Shown piece by piece: positions 8,971 to 16,250 of a stretch of 17,190 nucleotides of DNA. Both the position numbers and the translations under genes were made by a program. Position 1 is the stretch's first letter. Each line of letters starts with the position of its first letter. The DNA is from CAZKMM01 sp964592965 (GTDB lineage: Bacteria; RBG-13-61-14; DRUE01): the NCBI GenBank assembly GCA_964592965.1, contig CAZQJX010000051.1:1-17190 (forward strand), written 5' to 3'. A model generated the notes under the pieces. The model searched no databases and had not been told where the DNA came from. It was given only the letters and a program-made list of their open reading frames with translations.

Positions 8971-9002
8971 GAACAAAAAATCCAGCTTTAAAGGAGCAAA
9001 AG

Positions 9003-10388
9003 ATGACCAAAAAACCTTGGCAGGGAAGGTTTAAAAAAGAGATAGATAAAGCTTTTGAGCAATTCAGCGAGAGCATAAGCTTTGACCAAAGGCTTGCCAT
9101 TTATGATGTGCAAGCAGGAAAGGCTCATATTGAAGGGCTTTTGAAAATCGGCGTGCTTACAAAAGAAGAAGCTAAAAAACTTTTAGATGGTTTAAAACAG
9201 ATAGAACAAGAAATTGAAAGCAAAAAATTCAAGCCCAAGCCGGAGCTTGAGGACATTCATATGAACATAGAGCAGAGGCTTTTTGAGCTGTGCGGAGAGC
9301 TTGCAGGAAAGCTTCATATCGGGCGCTCAAGAAACGATTTGGTTGTGGCAGATATAAAGCTCTGGCTTAAAGATGAAATTAAAAATATCCTTAAGAAGCT
9401 CAAAGCTCTGGTTAAGGCAATTGTGATTCAGGCGGAAAATAACCTGAATATCATTATGCCTGGCTACACCCACACCCGCCCTGCTCAGCCTGTTCTTTTC
9501 TCGCACTGGCTTTTAGCTTATGCTTGGATGTTCACTCGTGATAGAGAAAGGCTTATAAATGTCCGGGAGATTTCTGATTACTGCCCGCTTGGAAGCGGAG
9601 CGCTGGCAGGAAGTAATTTCCCCCTGGATAGAAAGTTTTTAGCTGAGAAGCTGGGATTTTCTAAAATCACCCTGAACAGTATGGATGCGGTTTCTGACCG
9701 AGACTTTCTTATTGACTTTCTCTCTGCCTGCGCCCTTATAATGCTTCATCTTTCCAGACTGGCTGAGGAGCTTATCTGGATGAGCGGAGAGGAATTCGCC
9801 TTCTTTGACCTTCCTGAGGAGTTATGCACCGGCTCAAGTATGATGCCTAACAAAAAAAATCCAGATTCTCTTGAGCTTATTCGTGGCAAAGCAGGAAGAG
9901 TTTTTGGGAATCTGATAGCGCTTTTTACGCTGATGAAATCAACTCCACTCGCCTACAACCGAGATTTTCAGGAAGATAAGGAAAGGGTGTTTGATAGCGC
10001 AGATACTGTGGAAAGTTCACTGGAAATAATGAAGCTGGTGATAAAGGGATTAAAGCCAAATTCAAAACAGCTTAAAAAAGCGTGCGAAAAGGGATTTATT
10101 TTGGCAACTGACCTTGCTGATTATTTAGTTAAAAAAGGCTCTGGCTTCAGGCAGGCTCATTTTATTGTTGGCGAATTAGTCAAATATTGTGAAGAAAAGG
10201 GGGAAAGATTAGAGGAGCTGAATTTAGATGAATTCAAGAGCAAAAGCGAGCTTTTTGAAGAAGATGTATTTAATATTTTATCTTTGGAAAAATCTGTTCA
10301 ATCTAAAAACCTTGTCGGCGGAACCGCTCCCAAGCGTGTAAAAGAGCAGATTAGAAAAATAAAGAGCATTTTGGAAAAATGGAGCTAA
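9003..10388 (+). CDS. argH: Argininosuccinate lyase
   Basis: Catalyses the last step of arginine biosynthesis, splitting argininosuccinate into arginine and fumarate, in the cytoplasm as a homotetramer. The 461 residues are the normal length. Superfamily motifs are complete: SRND at 109-112, the Thr-His pair in GYTHTRPAQP (T156-H157), and the signature GSSMMPNKKNPD at 277-288 with the mobile-loop serines S278-S279. The start ATG has AAGGAG (8991-8996) six nt upstream and a promoter at 8941-8970. The gene is divergent from the kinase gene and its last 10 bp overlap the start of the lipoprotein gene. No other arginine gene lies in the window; argG, the usual neighbour, is not immediately upstream. 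Confidence 0.97.
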   Translation: MTKKPWQGRFKKEIDKAFEQFSESISFDQRLAIYDVQAGKAHIEGLLKIGVLTKEEAKKLLDGLKQIEQEIESKKFKPKPELEDIHMNIEQRLFELCGELAGKLHIGRSRNDLVVADIKLWLKDEIKNILKKLKALVKAIVIQAENNLNIIMPGYTHTRPAQPVLFSHWLLAYAWMFTRDRERLINVREISDYCPLGSGALAGSNFPLDRKFLAEKLGFSKITLNSMDAVSDRDFLIDFLSACALIMLHLSRLAEELIWMSGEEFAFFDLPEELCTGSSMMPNKKNPDSLELIRGKAGRVFGNLIALFTLMKSTPLAYNRDFQEDKERVFDSADTVESSLEIMKLVIKGLKPNSKQLKKACEKGFILATDLADYLVKKGSGFRQAHFIVGELVKYCEEKGERLEELNLDEFKSKSELFEEDVFNILSLEKSVQSKNLVGGTAPKRVKEQIRKIKSILEKWS

Positions 10389-11115
10389 AGAGAAAAGCTT
10401 TTGAAAATCTCGTCTTTCTTTTGTTTATACTTATTTTCACAAGATGCGGTGTTAAAGGGACTCCAAGCCCCCCGCAAAGCATATATCCACACAAAGTAGA
10501 AGATTTAAAGGCATTTGTGCGGGCAGGATGCACTGAGCTTAGCTGGAGCTATTCTTGGGAGCCTGCTCCTGAAAAATTCCTCATTTTTAGAATGGAAGAA
10601 AAAGACCTTTCTGAAAAATATCTTGTTGGTGATGTTTCAGGGAAGGCGAATAGGTTTAGAGATTGTCAGATAAATGCTGGGCATAAATACGCATATCAAA
10701 TTATTGGAATTTCTCATATTGGCACTCAGGGCGAGCCGAGCAAAATAATCTGGATAAATTTTTCTAAAGAGCCCTCTCCGCCCAAAAATCTTCAAGTAAA
10801 AGCAGGTGATGAATTTATTGACTTGAGCTGGCAGGCAGAACAAGGGCTATTTTACAATATTTATCGCTCTTTGAACGGAAAAGAATTTCCCAGCAAACCT
10901 GTTAACATCAAGCCTATTAAAGCTGGCTTTTATTCAGACATTGGCTTGAAAAATGGTCAGAGATATTATTACTGTGTTCGGTCAGTGATTATTAAGGAAG
11001 GATTTGGAGCGGTTGAAAGCAGATGCGCTTTTGCCAGCGCGGTTCCTATTGACCTTGTTGCTCCTCTTGCTCCTCGGGGATTAATAGCTGTGCTAAGGAA
11101 AAATGGTGTGGAATT
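10379..11115 (+). CDS. Fibronectin type III-repeat lipoprotein (truncated by assembly gap)
   Basis: A probable lipoprotein of unknown function; 245 residues are visible before the run of N. A basic start and hydrophobic core (ENLVFLLFILIF) end in TRC, followed by GVKGTPSPP: C23 would be lipidated. The CGxKGxPxPP pattern resembles LptM/YifL-type lipoproteins and the Fn3 lipoproteins that I recall lying next to argH or lysA in other diderms. After it come two Fn3-like beta-sandwich repeats (~39-128 and ~133-222, each with DL..L.W near the start and a YxY-type strand near the end). A third begins at APLAPRGLIAV. The ATG lies inside the argH 3' end (10-bp overlap) with only a weak GGA ribosome site, so expression is probably coupled to argH. 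The true C-terminus is lost, and the apparent continuation past the gap is false. Confidence 0.75.
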
Positions 11116-11215
11116 NNNNNNNNNNNNNNNNNNNNNNNNNNNNNNNNNNNNNNNNNNNNNNNNNNNNNNNNNNNNNNNNNNNNNNNNNNNNNNNNNNNNN
11201 NNNNNNNNNNNNNNN
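11116..11215. other. Assembly gap (100 N)
   Basis: Exactly 100 unknown bases, the usual placeholder for a scaffold gap of unknown size. The genes on each side run into it from opposite directions and both lack their 3' ends, so the real gap must hold at least those ends and possibly whole genes. Confidence 0.99.
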
Positions 11216-11679
11216 TTTTCAGCCCCGCATTCTGTGCAACGCCAAAACCGAACCCGATAGGTAAAGTAAAAAATAAAGCTAAAAATACTCAATCCCGCAC
11301 TTATGAACAAAAGCGGAATAAAAAATCCCAAAACCAATAAAATTATTCCCAGCCCAAGCAGAGGGTAAATAAACTTTACTGGATAAATAAGCTCAGCCCT
11401 CCGCTCCATTTTCCCACCGCACTCCATACAATAAACAATTTGCTTTTCAAAAGAGCTTTTTTCTGCCTTTTTGGCAGGGGCAGGTAAAATGGCTTCTTGA
11501 AGCCGAGCCAGCCAAGCCAGAGGTTTTTGGAAAATTCCCGCAAGGTCTAAAGACAGGCTGGTGCTGGCTTTAGGAGCACTGAGAGCAACAGGCTCTCCAG
11601 TTTGCAAATCAACCCTGCACCTTCTGCATATCTCATCAGAATCTGGGTGAACCAATCCGCATTTGGGACAGCGCTTCAT
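11216..11679 (-). CDS. Membrane protein with two zinc ribbons (truncated by assembly gap)
   Basis: Not a recognised family. The 154 visible residues begin MKRCPKCGLVHPDSDEICRRC, a zinc-ribbon knuckle pair (CPxC...CxxC, C4/C7 and C18/C21). A Pro/Ala-rich linker (~30-75) follows, then a second CxxC (CMECGG, C84/C87). A hydrophobic stretch at ~101-140 is long enough for two membrane passes, and another CxxC (CTEC, C148/C151) comes just before the gap. The second and third CxxC pairs could form one ribbon folded across a membrane hairpin. The start lies 2 nt after the stop of the PilZ gene (TAA-AA-ATG), so the two genes are co-transcribed. The C-terminus is lost in the gap. Confidence 0.75.
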
Positions 11680-11681
11680 TT

Positions 11682-12056
11682 TTATTCATCTTTGACTTTT
11701 TCTGCCTCTTCTTCCCAAAGGGAGTTAATTAGCTCTATATCTCTTTCAGTAAGTCGCTGAAATTCTATACCCATTCCAGAGGGATAGCCTCTTGGGTCAT
11801 CAGGCTTGACCACCCGCACCACTTTTCCTTTGGTCTCTATCACCTCTTTTTTTCCGGGAATGGAAAATCTTAAATTAATTTCTGTTCCAACAGGAAGGGG
11901 ACGAGCGGTTTTAATGAACATTCCACCCCTGCTTAAGTTAATGGCATAATCGTAAAAGAAGTCATCAAGATGTTGATAGTAAATTTCCAGCCAGACCTCT
12001 TTGCGAGGATAACGCCTTCGCTCTTTTCCTTTCCAAGCAGACCCTTTCTTGCTCAT
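11682..12056 (-). CDS. PilZ-domain protein, probable c-di-GMP receptor
   Basis: A 124-residue single-domain PilZ protein. Both c-di-GMP-binding motifs are present: RxxxR (R14 and R18 in RRRYPRKEV) and [D/N]xSxxG (N40, S42, G45 in NLSRGGMFI). The rest of the small beta-barrel (GTEINLRFSIP, GKVVRVV, GMGIEFQ) and a C-terminal helix with LTERDIELINSL follow, much as in the PilZ subfamily common in delta-proteobacteria (TIGR02266-like). It would sense c-di-GMP and pass the signal to a partner; the co-transcribed zinc-ribbon membrane protein is the obvious candidate. No ribosome site precedes the ATG; instead a TATAAT ends 6 nt before it, which suggests a leaderless message. It is divergent from the thiolase operon. 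Confidence 0.9.
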   Translation of the reverse strand: MSKKGSAWKGKERRRYPRKEVWLEIYYQHLDDFFYDYAINLSRGGMFIKTARPLPVGTEINLRFSIPGKKEVIETKGKVVRVVKPDDPRGYPSGMGIEFQRLTERDIELINSLWEEEAEKVKDE

Positions 12057-12062
12057 ATTAAA

Positions 12063-12091
12063 ATTATATCTTAGAACAAGGATTTAAAAAA
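12063..12091 (-). promoter_or_regulatory. Candidate promoter of the PilZ gene giving a leaderless transcript
   Basis: On the minus strand a perfect TATAAT (12068-12063) stands 6 nt before the PilZ ATG. Transcription would begin at or beside the A of the start codon. The -35 region is only a T-run (12091-12085) and abuts the -35 of the divergent thiolase promoter. Confidence 0.45.
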
Positions 12092-12120
12092 TTGACAAAG
12101 GCAAAAACCTTTCTTAAAAT
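12092..12120 (+). promoter_or_regulatory. Strong sigma70 promoter of the acyl-CoA operon
   Basis: A perfect TTGACA (12092-12097) and TAAAAT (12115-12120) are spaced by 17 bp, 41 bp before the thiolase ATG. This is close to the sigma70 consensus and fits high expression. An inverted repeat fills most of the spacer. Confidence 0.8.
12097..12112. promoter_or_regulatory. Inverted repeat in promoter spacer, possible operator
   Basis: AAAGG-CAAAAA-CCTTT is a perfect 5-bp dyad with a 6-bp centre, lying between -35 and -10 of the thiolase promoter. A repressor bound here would block the promoter. No known regulator site was recognised, and short dyads arise by chance in AT-rich DNA. Confidence 0.3.
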
Positions 12121-12161
12121 GCTATCGTCCTTAATTCAGTTCGTTCAAGGAGGTTAAGTAA

Positions 12162-13340
12162 ATGAGGGAATCAGTTATTGTCAGTGCGGTTCGTACACCT
12201 GTAGGGTCATATCTTGGTAGTTTAAGCGCTCTTAGCGCTCCCCAGCTAGGAGCAATTGTTATCAAAGAGGCGCTTAAGCGTGCAGGAGTCAAGCCCGAGC
12301 AGGTAGATGAGGTTATTATGGGCTGTGTGCTCAGCGGTGGACTGGGGCAGGCACCTGCCCGACAAGCAGGAATTTATGCAGGACTGCCCTGGACCGTCGG
12401 CGCCACCACTATCAATAAAGTCTGCGGAAGCGGTCTTAAAGCGGTTATGCTGGCAGATGCTATGATTAAAGTAGGAGATGCTGAAATCATTGTTGCAGGT
12501 GGAATGGAAAGTATGAGCAATGCGCCCTTTGCCCTACCCCGTGTCCGACAGGGATGGAGAATGGGCAATCAAACCGCTATTGACCTGATGATTAATGATG
12601 GTCTTTGGGATATTTACAGAAACTGCCATATGGGAGAATGCGCTGACCTATTAGGAAAAGAATGGAATATCACCCGTGAAGAGCAGGACGCTTTTGCCAT
12701 TCGCTCATATAAAAGAGCACTTCAGGCAATGGCAGAAGGAAGATTCAAAGAGGAGATTGTTCCTGTTGAAGTTCCCCAGAAAAAGGGCGAGCCAATAATC
12801 GTTGATGAAGACGAAGAGCCCAAGCGACTTAAAGAAGACAAAGTCCCCACCTTAAAGCCAGCATTTACCAAAGATGGAACTGTTACCGCAGCCAATGCTT
12901 CCAGCCTGAACGATGGCGCTGCCTGCGTTGTGGTAATGAGCAGGGAAAAGGCAGAGGAGATGGGAATCAAGCCTTTGGTGAGGATTATCGGTCATGACCA
13001 AGCTGCCAAAGAATCGCACTGGTTTACCATTGCTCCTGTAGATGCTATTCGCAAGGTTCTGAAAAAAACCGGATACAGCTTGGATAAAATTGACCTGATT
13101 GAACTCAATGAGGCTTTTAGCGTGCAGGTAATTGCTGCCGAGAGAGAGCTTGGCTTGGATATGAATAAAGTCAACATCAAGGGCGGTGCGGTTGCCATTG
13201 GTCATCCTATTGGTTGCTCAGGAGCAAGAATTCTTGTCACCCTTATCTACGCAATGAAAGAACAAAACGCCAAAACAGGTCTTGCCTGCCTGTGCATTGG
13301 TGGTGGAGAAGCAGTGGCAATGATTGTGGAAGCGCTTTAA
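12162..13340 (+). CDS. Thiolase, acetyl-CoA C-acetyltransferase type
   Basis: Condenses two acetyl-CoA to acetoacetyl-CoA or runs the reverse thiolytic cleavage, in the cytoplasm. The 392 residues are the usual length of bacterial biosynthetic/short-chain thiolases. The nucleophilic cysteine C88 sits in NKVCGSGLKAV, then come GGMESMSN (113-120) and NEAF (317-320). The C-terminal GHPIGCSGAR supplies H348 and the second catalytic cysteine C352. All catalytic residues are intact. A consensus AAGGAGGT (12147-12154) lies 7 nt before the ATG. It opens a four-gene plus-strand operon with enoyl-CoA hydratase, acyl-CoA dehydrogenase and a metallo-hydrolase. Direction (beta-oxidation or butyrate formation) and chain length cannot be read from sequence, so no gene symbol is given. 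Confidence 0.96.
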   Translation: MRESVIVSAVRTPVGSYLGSLSALSAPQLGAIVIKEALKRAGVKPEQVDEVIMGCVLSGGLGQAPARQAGIYAGLPWTVGATTINKVCGSGLKAVMLADAMIKVGDAEIIVAGGMESMSNAPFALPRVRQGWRMGNQTAIDLMINDGLWDIYRNCHMGECADLLGKEWNITREEQDAFAIRSYKRALQAMAEGRFKEEIVPVEVPQKKGEPIIVDEDEEPKRLKEDKVPTLKPAFTKDGTVTAANASSLNDGAACVVVMSREKAEEMGIKPLVRIIGHDQAAKESHWFTIAPVDAIRKVLKKTGYSLDKIDLIELNEAFSVQVIAAERELGLDMNKVNIKGGAVAIGHPIGCSGARILVTLIYAMKEQNAKTGLACLCIGGGEAVAMIVEAL

Positions 13341-13370
13341 AAATCACTCAAATTTATTAGAACCTGAAAA

Positions 13371-13377
13371 AAGGAGG
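13371..13377 (+). promoter_or_regulatory. Ribosome binding site fixing the enoyl-CoA hydratase start
   Basis: AAGGAGG stands 7 nt before the ATG at 13385. An in-frame TTG at 13379 is only 1 nt from this site, too close to be used, so the ATG is the start. Confidence 0.85.
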
Positions 13378-13384
13378 ATTGATA

Positions 13385-14167
13385 ATGACTGAAGAATTGG
13401 TGCTTTTTCAGCAAGAAGATGGTATTGCCACAATCACCATCAACCGTCCCAAGCAAATGAATGCACTTAATCCTGAGGTTTTAAATCAACTGGAACAAGC
13501 GCTGGATAGGGCAGAGAAAGATAAAGATGCAAAGGTAATCCTTATAACAGGTGCGGGTGAAAAAGCCTTTGTCGCAGGAGCTGATATTGCTGAAATGAGC
13601 AAGATGACCCCACTGGAGGCAAAGGAATTCTCCAAGCTCGGTCAAAAGGTTTTTAGAAAAATTGAGCAGATTAAAAAGCCAGTAATTGCAGTAGTTAACG
13701 GCTACGCGCTTGGTGGTGGCTTGGAGCTAGCTATTTCCTGCGATTACATTCTTGCCAGTGAGAACGCTCAGCTCGGTCAGCCAGAGGTGGGTTTAGGCAT
13801 CTTTCCCGGCTTTGGCGGAACACAAAGGCTGGTGAGAATCCTCGGCAAGCTCCGTGCAAAGGAGCTGGTATTTTTTGGCGAGAGAATCACCGCTCAAAAA
13901 GCTTATGAAATGGGACTGGTTAATGAGATTGTCCCTCAGGATAAACTTATGGAAAGAGCAAAAGAGCTGGCTAAAAAATTAATGGAAAAAGGGCTGGTTG
14001 CCATTGGACTTGTCAAAACCGCAATTGAGCGAGGCGCAGACCTTGACCTAGATTCTGCCCTCTTAATTGAGCAAACCCTGTTCGGATTATGCTTTGATAC
14101 CCACGACCAAAAAGAAGGTATGAGCGCATTTTTGGAAAAAAGAAAGCCTCAATTTAAAGGCGAATAA
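13385..14167 (+). CDS. Enoyl-CoA hydratase (crotonase)
   Basis: Adds water reversibly across the 2,3 double bond of enoyl-CoA, for example crotonyl-CoA to 3-hydroxybutyryl-CoA. The 260 residues are the normal single-domain length. The oxyanion-hole segments are AFVAGADIAEM (61-71) and NGYALGGGLELA (106-117). Both glutamates needed for true hydratases are present: E114 in GGGLELA and E134 in GQPEVGLG, matching E144 and E164 of rat mitochondrial crotonase. That favours a real hydratase over another crotonase-fold activity. PGFGGTQRLVR and a C-terminal helical tail (SAFLEKRKPQFKG) are typical. It follows the thiolase by 44 bp with its own strong ribosome site and precedes the acyl-CoA dehydrogenase by 24 bp. 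Confidence 0.96.
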   Translation: MTEELVLFQQEDGIATITINRPKQMNALNPEVLNQLEQALDRAEKDKDAKVILITGAGEKAFVAGADIAEMSKMTPLEAKEFSKLGQKVFRKIEQIKKPVIAVVNGYALGGGLELAISCDYILASENAQLGQPEVGLGIFPGFGGTQRLVRILGKLRAKELVFFGERITAQKAYEMGLVNEIVPQDKLMERAKELAKKLMEKGLVAIGLVKTAIERGADLDLDSALLIEQTLFGLCFDTHDQKEGMSAFLEKRKPQFKGE

Positions 14168-14191
14168 AATAATTTTTTCAGGAGGAGAAAA

Positions 14192-15355
14192 ATGGATTTT
14201 CAATTAACTGAGGAGCAAAAGCTTCTTCAAGATATGGTGAGAGATTTTGCCAAAAACGAGATTGAGCCCAAAGCAGAAGAAATAGACCGCACAGGCGAAT
14301 TCCCAAGAGAGATTATCAATAAACTTTCTGAGCTGGGCTTGATGGGAATAGAAGTTCCAACAGAATGGGATGGAGCAGGAATGGATACTATTTCTTATGT
14401 CATTGCTATTGAGGAACTGAGCGCTGCTTGTGCAGCTGTAGGGGTGATTGTCTCGGTTCAGAACTCTTTGGTGGAAGCTCCTCTCATTAAGTTTGCCACT
14501 GATGAGCAGAAGGAAAAATTCTTAAAGCCACTTGCTCGTGGAGAGATGCTCGGCTGTTTTGCCCTTACTGAGCCGGGCGCTGGTTCTGACGCGGCATCAG
14601 TCAAAACCCGTGCTGAGCTAAAAGGTGATAAATGGATACTTAATGGAACAAAGCTTTTTATAACCAACGGTAAAGAAGCAGATATAGCCATAGTCTTTGC
14701 CCGCAGTGAAGATGACCCAACTTACAGAGGAATAAGCGCCTTTATTGTTCCCAAAGATGCGCCCGGGTTCTCTCTGGGAAAAGAAGAAGATAAGCTGGGA
14801 ATTCGTGGCTCAAGCACAATGGAGCTTATTTTTGAAAACTGCGAAATTCCTAAAGAAAACCTTTTGGGCGAGAGAGGCAAGGGATTTCGGGTGGCTATGT
14901 ACACGCTTGACTGCGGCAGGATTGGAATTGCTGCTCAGGCACTGGGAATTGCTCGTGCTGCTTATGAGGCATCTGTGACTTTTGCCAGAGAAAGAGAGCA
15001 GTTTGGTCAGCCAATTGCCAAATTTCAGGCAATCCAGTGGATGATTGCAGATATGGCAACAGAAATAGATGCAGCCAGACTTCTTACCTACCGCGCCGCC
15101 TGGCTCAAGCAGGCTGGTCTTCCTTACAATCAGGAATCCGCTATGGCAAAGCTTTATAGTGCTGAGGTGGCTCAACGAGTGGTGGTTAATGCAGTGCAGA
15201 TTCACGGCGGATACGGATATACCCGTGACTACCCTGTTGAAAGATACTATCGTGATGCCAAGATAACCTCTATTTATGAAGGAACAAATGAAGTGCAGAG
15301 AATAGTCATTGCCAACAACATTTTCAGGGATATTCTCAAAAAGAAAAAATCTTAA
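14192..15355 (+). CDS. Acyl-CoA dehydrogenase, short-chain (butyryl-CoA) type
   Basis: An FAD enzyme that interconverts acyl-CoA and trans-2-enoyl-CoA, exchanging electrons with an electron-transferring flavoprotein. The 387 residues fit the usual ~380. Motifs in order: N-terminal helical domain (LTEEQKLLQDMVRDFA), FAD/substrate signature CFALTEPGAGSDAAS (122-136), FITNG (156-160), GIRGSSTMEL (203-212), REREQFGQPI (266-275), QIHGGYGY (336-343), and the catalytic base E363 in IYEGTNEVQR. The glutamate at this site is the position used by short- and medium-chain enzymes; exact chain length is inferred. AGGAGGAG (14180-14187) is its ribosome site. No etfAB genes are in the window. The metallo-hydrolase gene starts 1 nt after its stop. 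Confidence 0.95.
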   Translation: MDFQLTEEQKLLQDMVRDFAKNEIEPKAEEIDRTGEFPREIINKLSELGLMGIEVPTEWDGAGMDTISYVIAIEELSAACAAVGVIVSVQNSLVEAPLIKFATDEQKEKFLKPLARGEMLGCFALTEPGAGSDAASVKTRAELKGDKWILNGTKLFITNGKEADIAIVFARSEDDPTYRGISAFIVPKDAPGFSLGKEEDKLGIRGSSTMELIFENCEIPKENLLGERGKGFRVAMYTLDCGRIGIAAQALGIARAAYEASVTFAREREQFGQPIAKFQAIQWMIADMATEIDAARLLTYRAAWLKQAGLPYNQESAMAKLYSAEVAQRVVVNAVQIHGGYGYTRDYPVERYYRDAKITSIYEGTNEVQRIVIANNIFRDILKKKKS

Positions 15356-15356
15356 A

Positions 15357-16250
15357 ATGCCTCAGGAAATTGCAGAAAACATCTTTTTTCTTGAAGGAAG
15401 AAGGGGCGGAAGATATCCTTACTGCAATTCGCTTTATATCTCTGATGAGCGCTCTGTTCTTATTGACCCTGCTTCAGACCCCAAAGAATTAAAGGCGCTT
15501 GAGAGAGTTGACCTAATTCTGCTCAGCCATTTTCATTCCGACCATATTCGGGAACTGCGTCTTTTTCCCAAAGCAGAAATCGCCATCCATGAAAAAGAGG
15601 CAAAAGCACTCAAAGATGTCAAAGAACTTATCAATTTGATTTTTTTTGATGATGAGGAAGATGAAGAAAAAAAACACTGGATTGAGCGAAAAAAAAGGGA
15701 ACTTCACAGCGAGAGCTGGAAGTTTGAAATCACGCACGAATTAAAAGACCGCCAGATTATCAATCTCGGCACATACAAAATTGAAATAATACACACCCCA
15801 GGTCATACCATTGGGCATTGCTGTTTCTGGATAGAGCAGGAAAAAACTCTTTTCTCCGCAGATATTGACTTTACCGATTTCGGTCCCTGGTATGGAAATG
15901 CCTGCTCAAGCGCAGAGGACTTTTTTCATTCCCTTGAGAAAATTAAGTCGCTCAAACCCAAACTGGTCATTACTGCTCATGAAAAAGGCATTATTTCGGG
16001 AGAGGAATTCCAAACCCAGATAAAAGTCTTTGAAAAAATCCTTTTTGAGCGTGAGGAAAAAATCCTTGAATTCCTCGCTCAACCCAGAACCTTAGAAGAG
16101 ATTGTTGACCAGGCTTTTATCTACGGTGAATTCCTTCATAAATCACCATCACTCCGTCCACCTGAAAAAAGAATGGTTATACATCATTTAAACTGGCTTG
16201 AGAAAAAGGGCTTGGTCAAAAAAGTAAACAACCGCTGGCAAAAAATTTAA
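15357..16250 (+). CDS. Metallo-beta-lactamase-fold hydrolase with winged-helix tail (LACTB2-like)
   Basis: A 297-residue di-metal hydrolase; the exact substrate is unknown. The ligand set is complete: HxHxDH in LSHFHSDHIREL (H58, H60, D62, H63), H150 in TPGHTIGH, D169 in LFSADID and H208 in TAHEKG. A strongly charged insert (FFDDEEDEEKK, ~97-106, then basic) sits between the metal motifs. Residues ~235-297 look like the small winged-helix domain of LACTB2-like proteins (ILEFLAQPRTLEEIV ... HHLNWLEKKGLVKK). Family members include glyoxalase II-type thioesterases and RNases. The in-frame ATG at 15309 lies inside the acyl-CoA dehydrogenase gene. The ATG at 15357, 1 nt after its stop, is preferred, although no clear ribosome site precedes it and coupling by re-initiation is likely. 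The operon context favours thioester hydrolysis over RNA cleavage, but this is inference. Confidence 0.88.
   Translation: MPQEIAENIFFLEGRRGGRYPYCNSLYISDERSVLIDPASDPKELKALERVDLILLSHFHSDHIRELRLFPKAEIAIHEKEAKALKDVKELINLIFFDDEEDEEKKHWIERKKRELHSESWKFEITHELKDRQIINLGTYKIEIIHTPGHTIGHCCFWIEQEKTLFSADIDFTDFGPWYGNACSSAEDFFHSLEKIKSLKPKLVITAHEKGIISGEEFQTQIKVFEKILFEREEKILEFLAQPRTLEEIVDQAFIYGEFLHKSPSLRPPEKRMVIHHLNWLEKKGLVKKVNNRWQKI

Noticed and set aside
8941..9002. Arginine-repressor box ahead of argH
   Set aside because: No match to the TNTGAAT...ATTCANA pattern; the dyads present have different sequence.
11116..11679. Long reading frames running through the N stretch on both strands
   Set aside because: The parts beyond the gap are antisense of the opposite gene; only 10379-11115 (+) and 11216-11679 (-) are real coding sequence.
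12374..13205. Several minus-strand open frames of 64-117 codons inside the thiolase gene
   Set aside because: They are antisense of a fully conserved thiolase, without ribosome sites or recognisable protein features.
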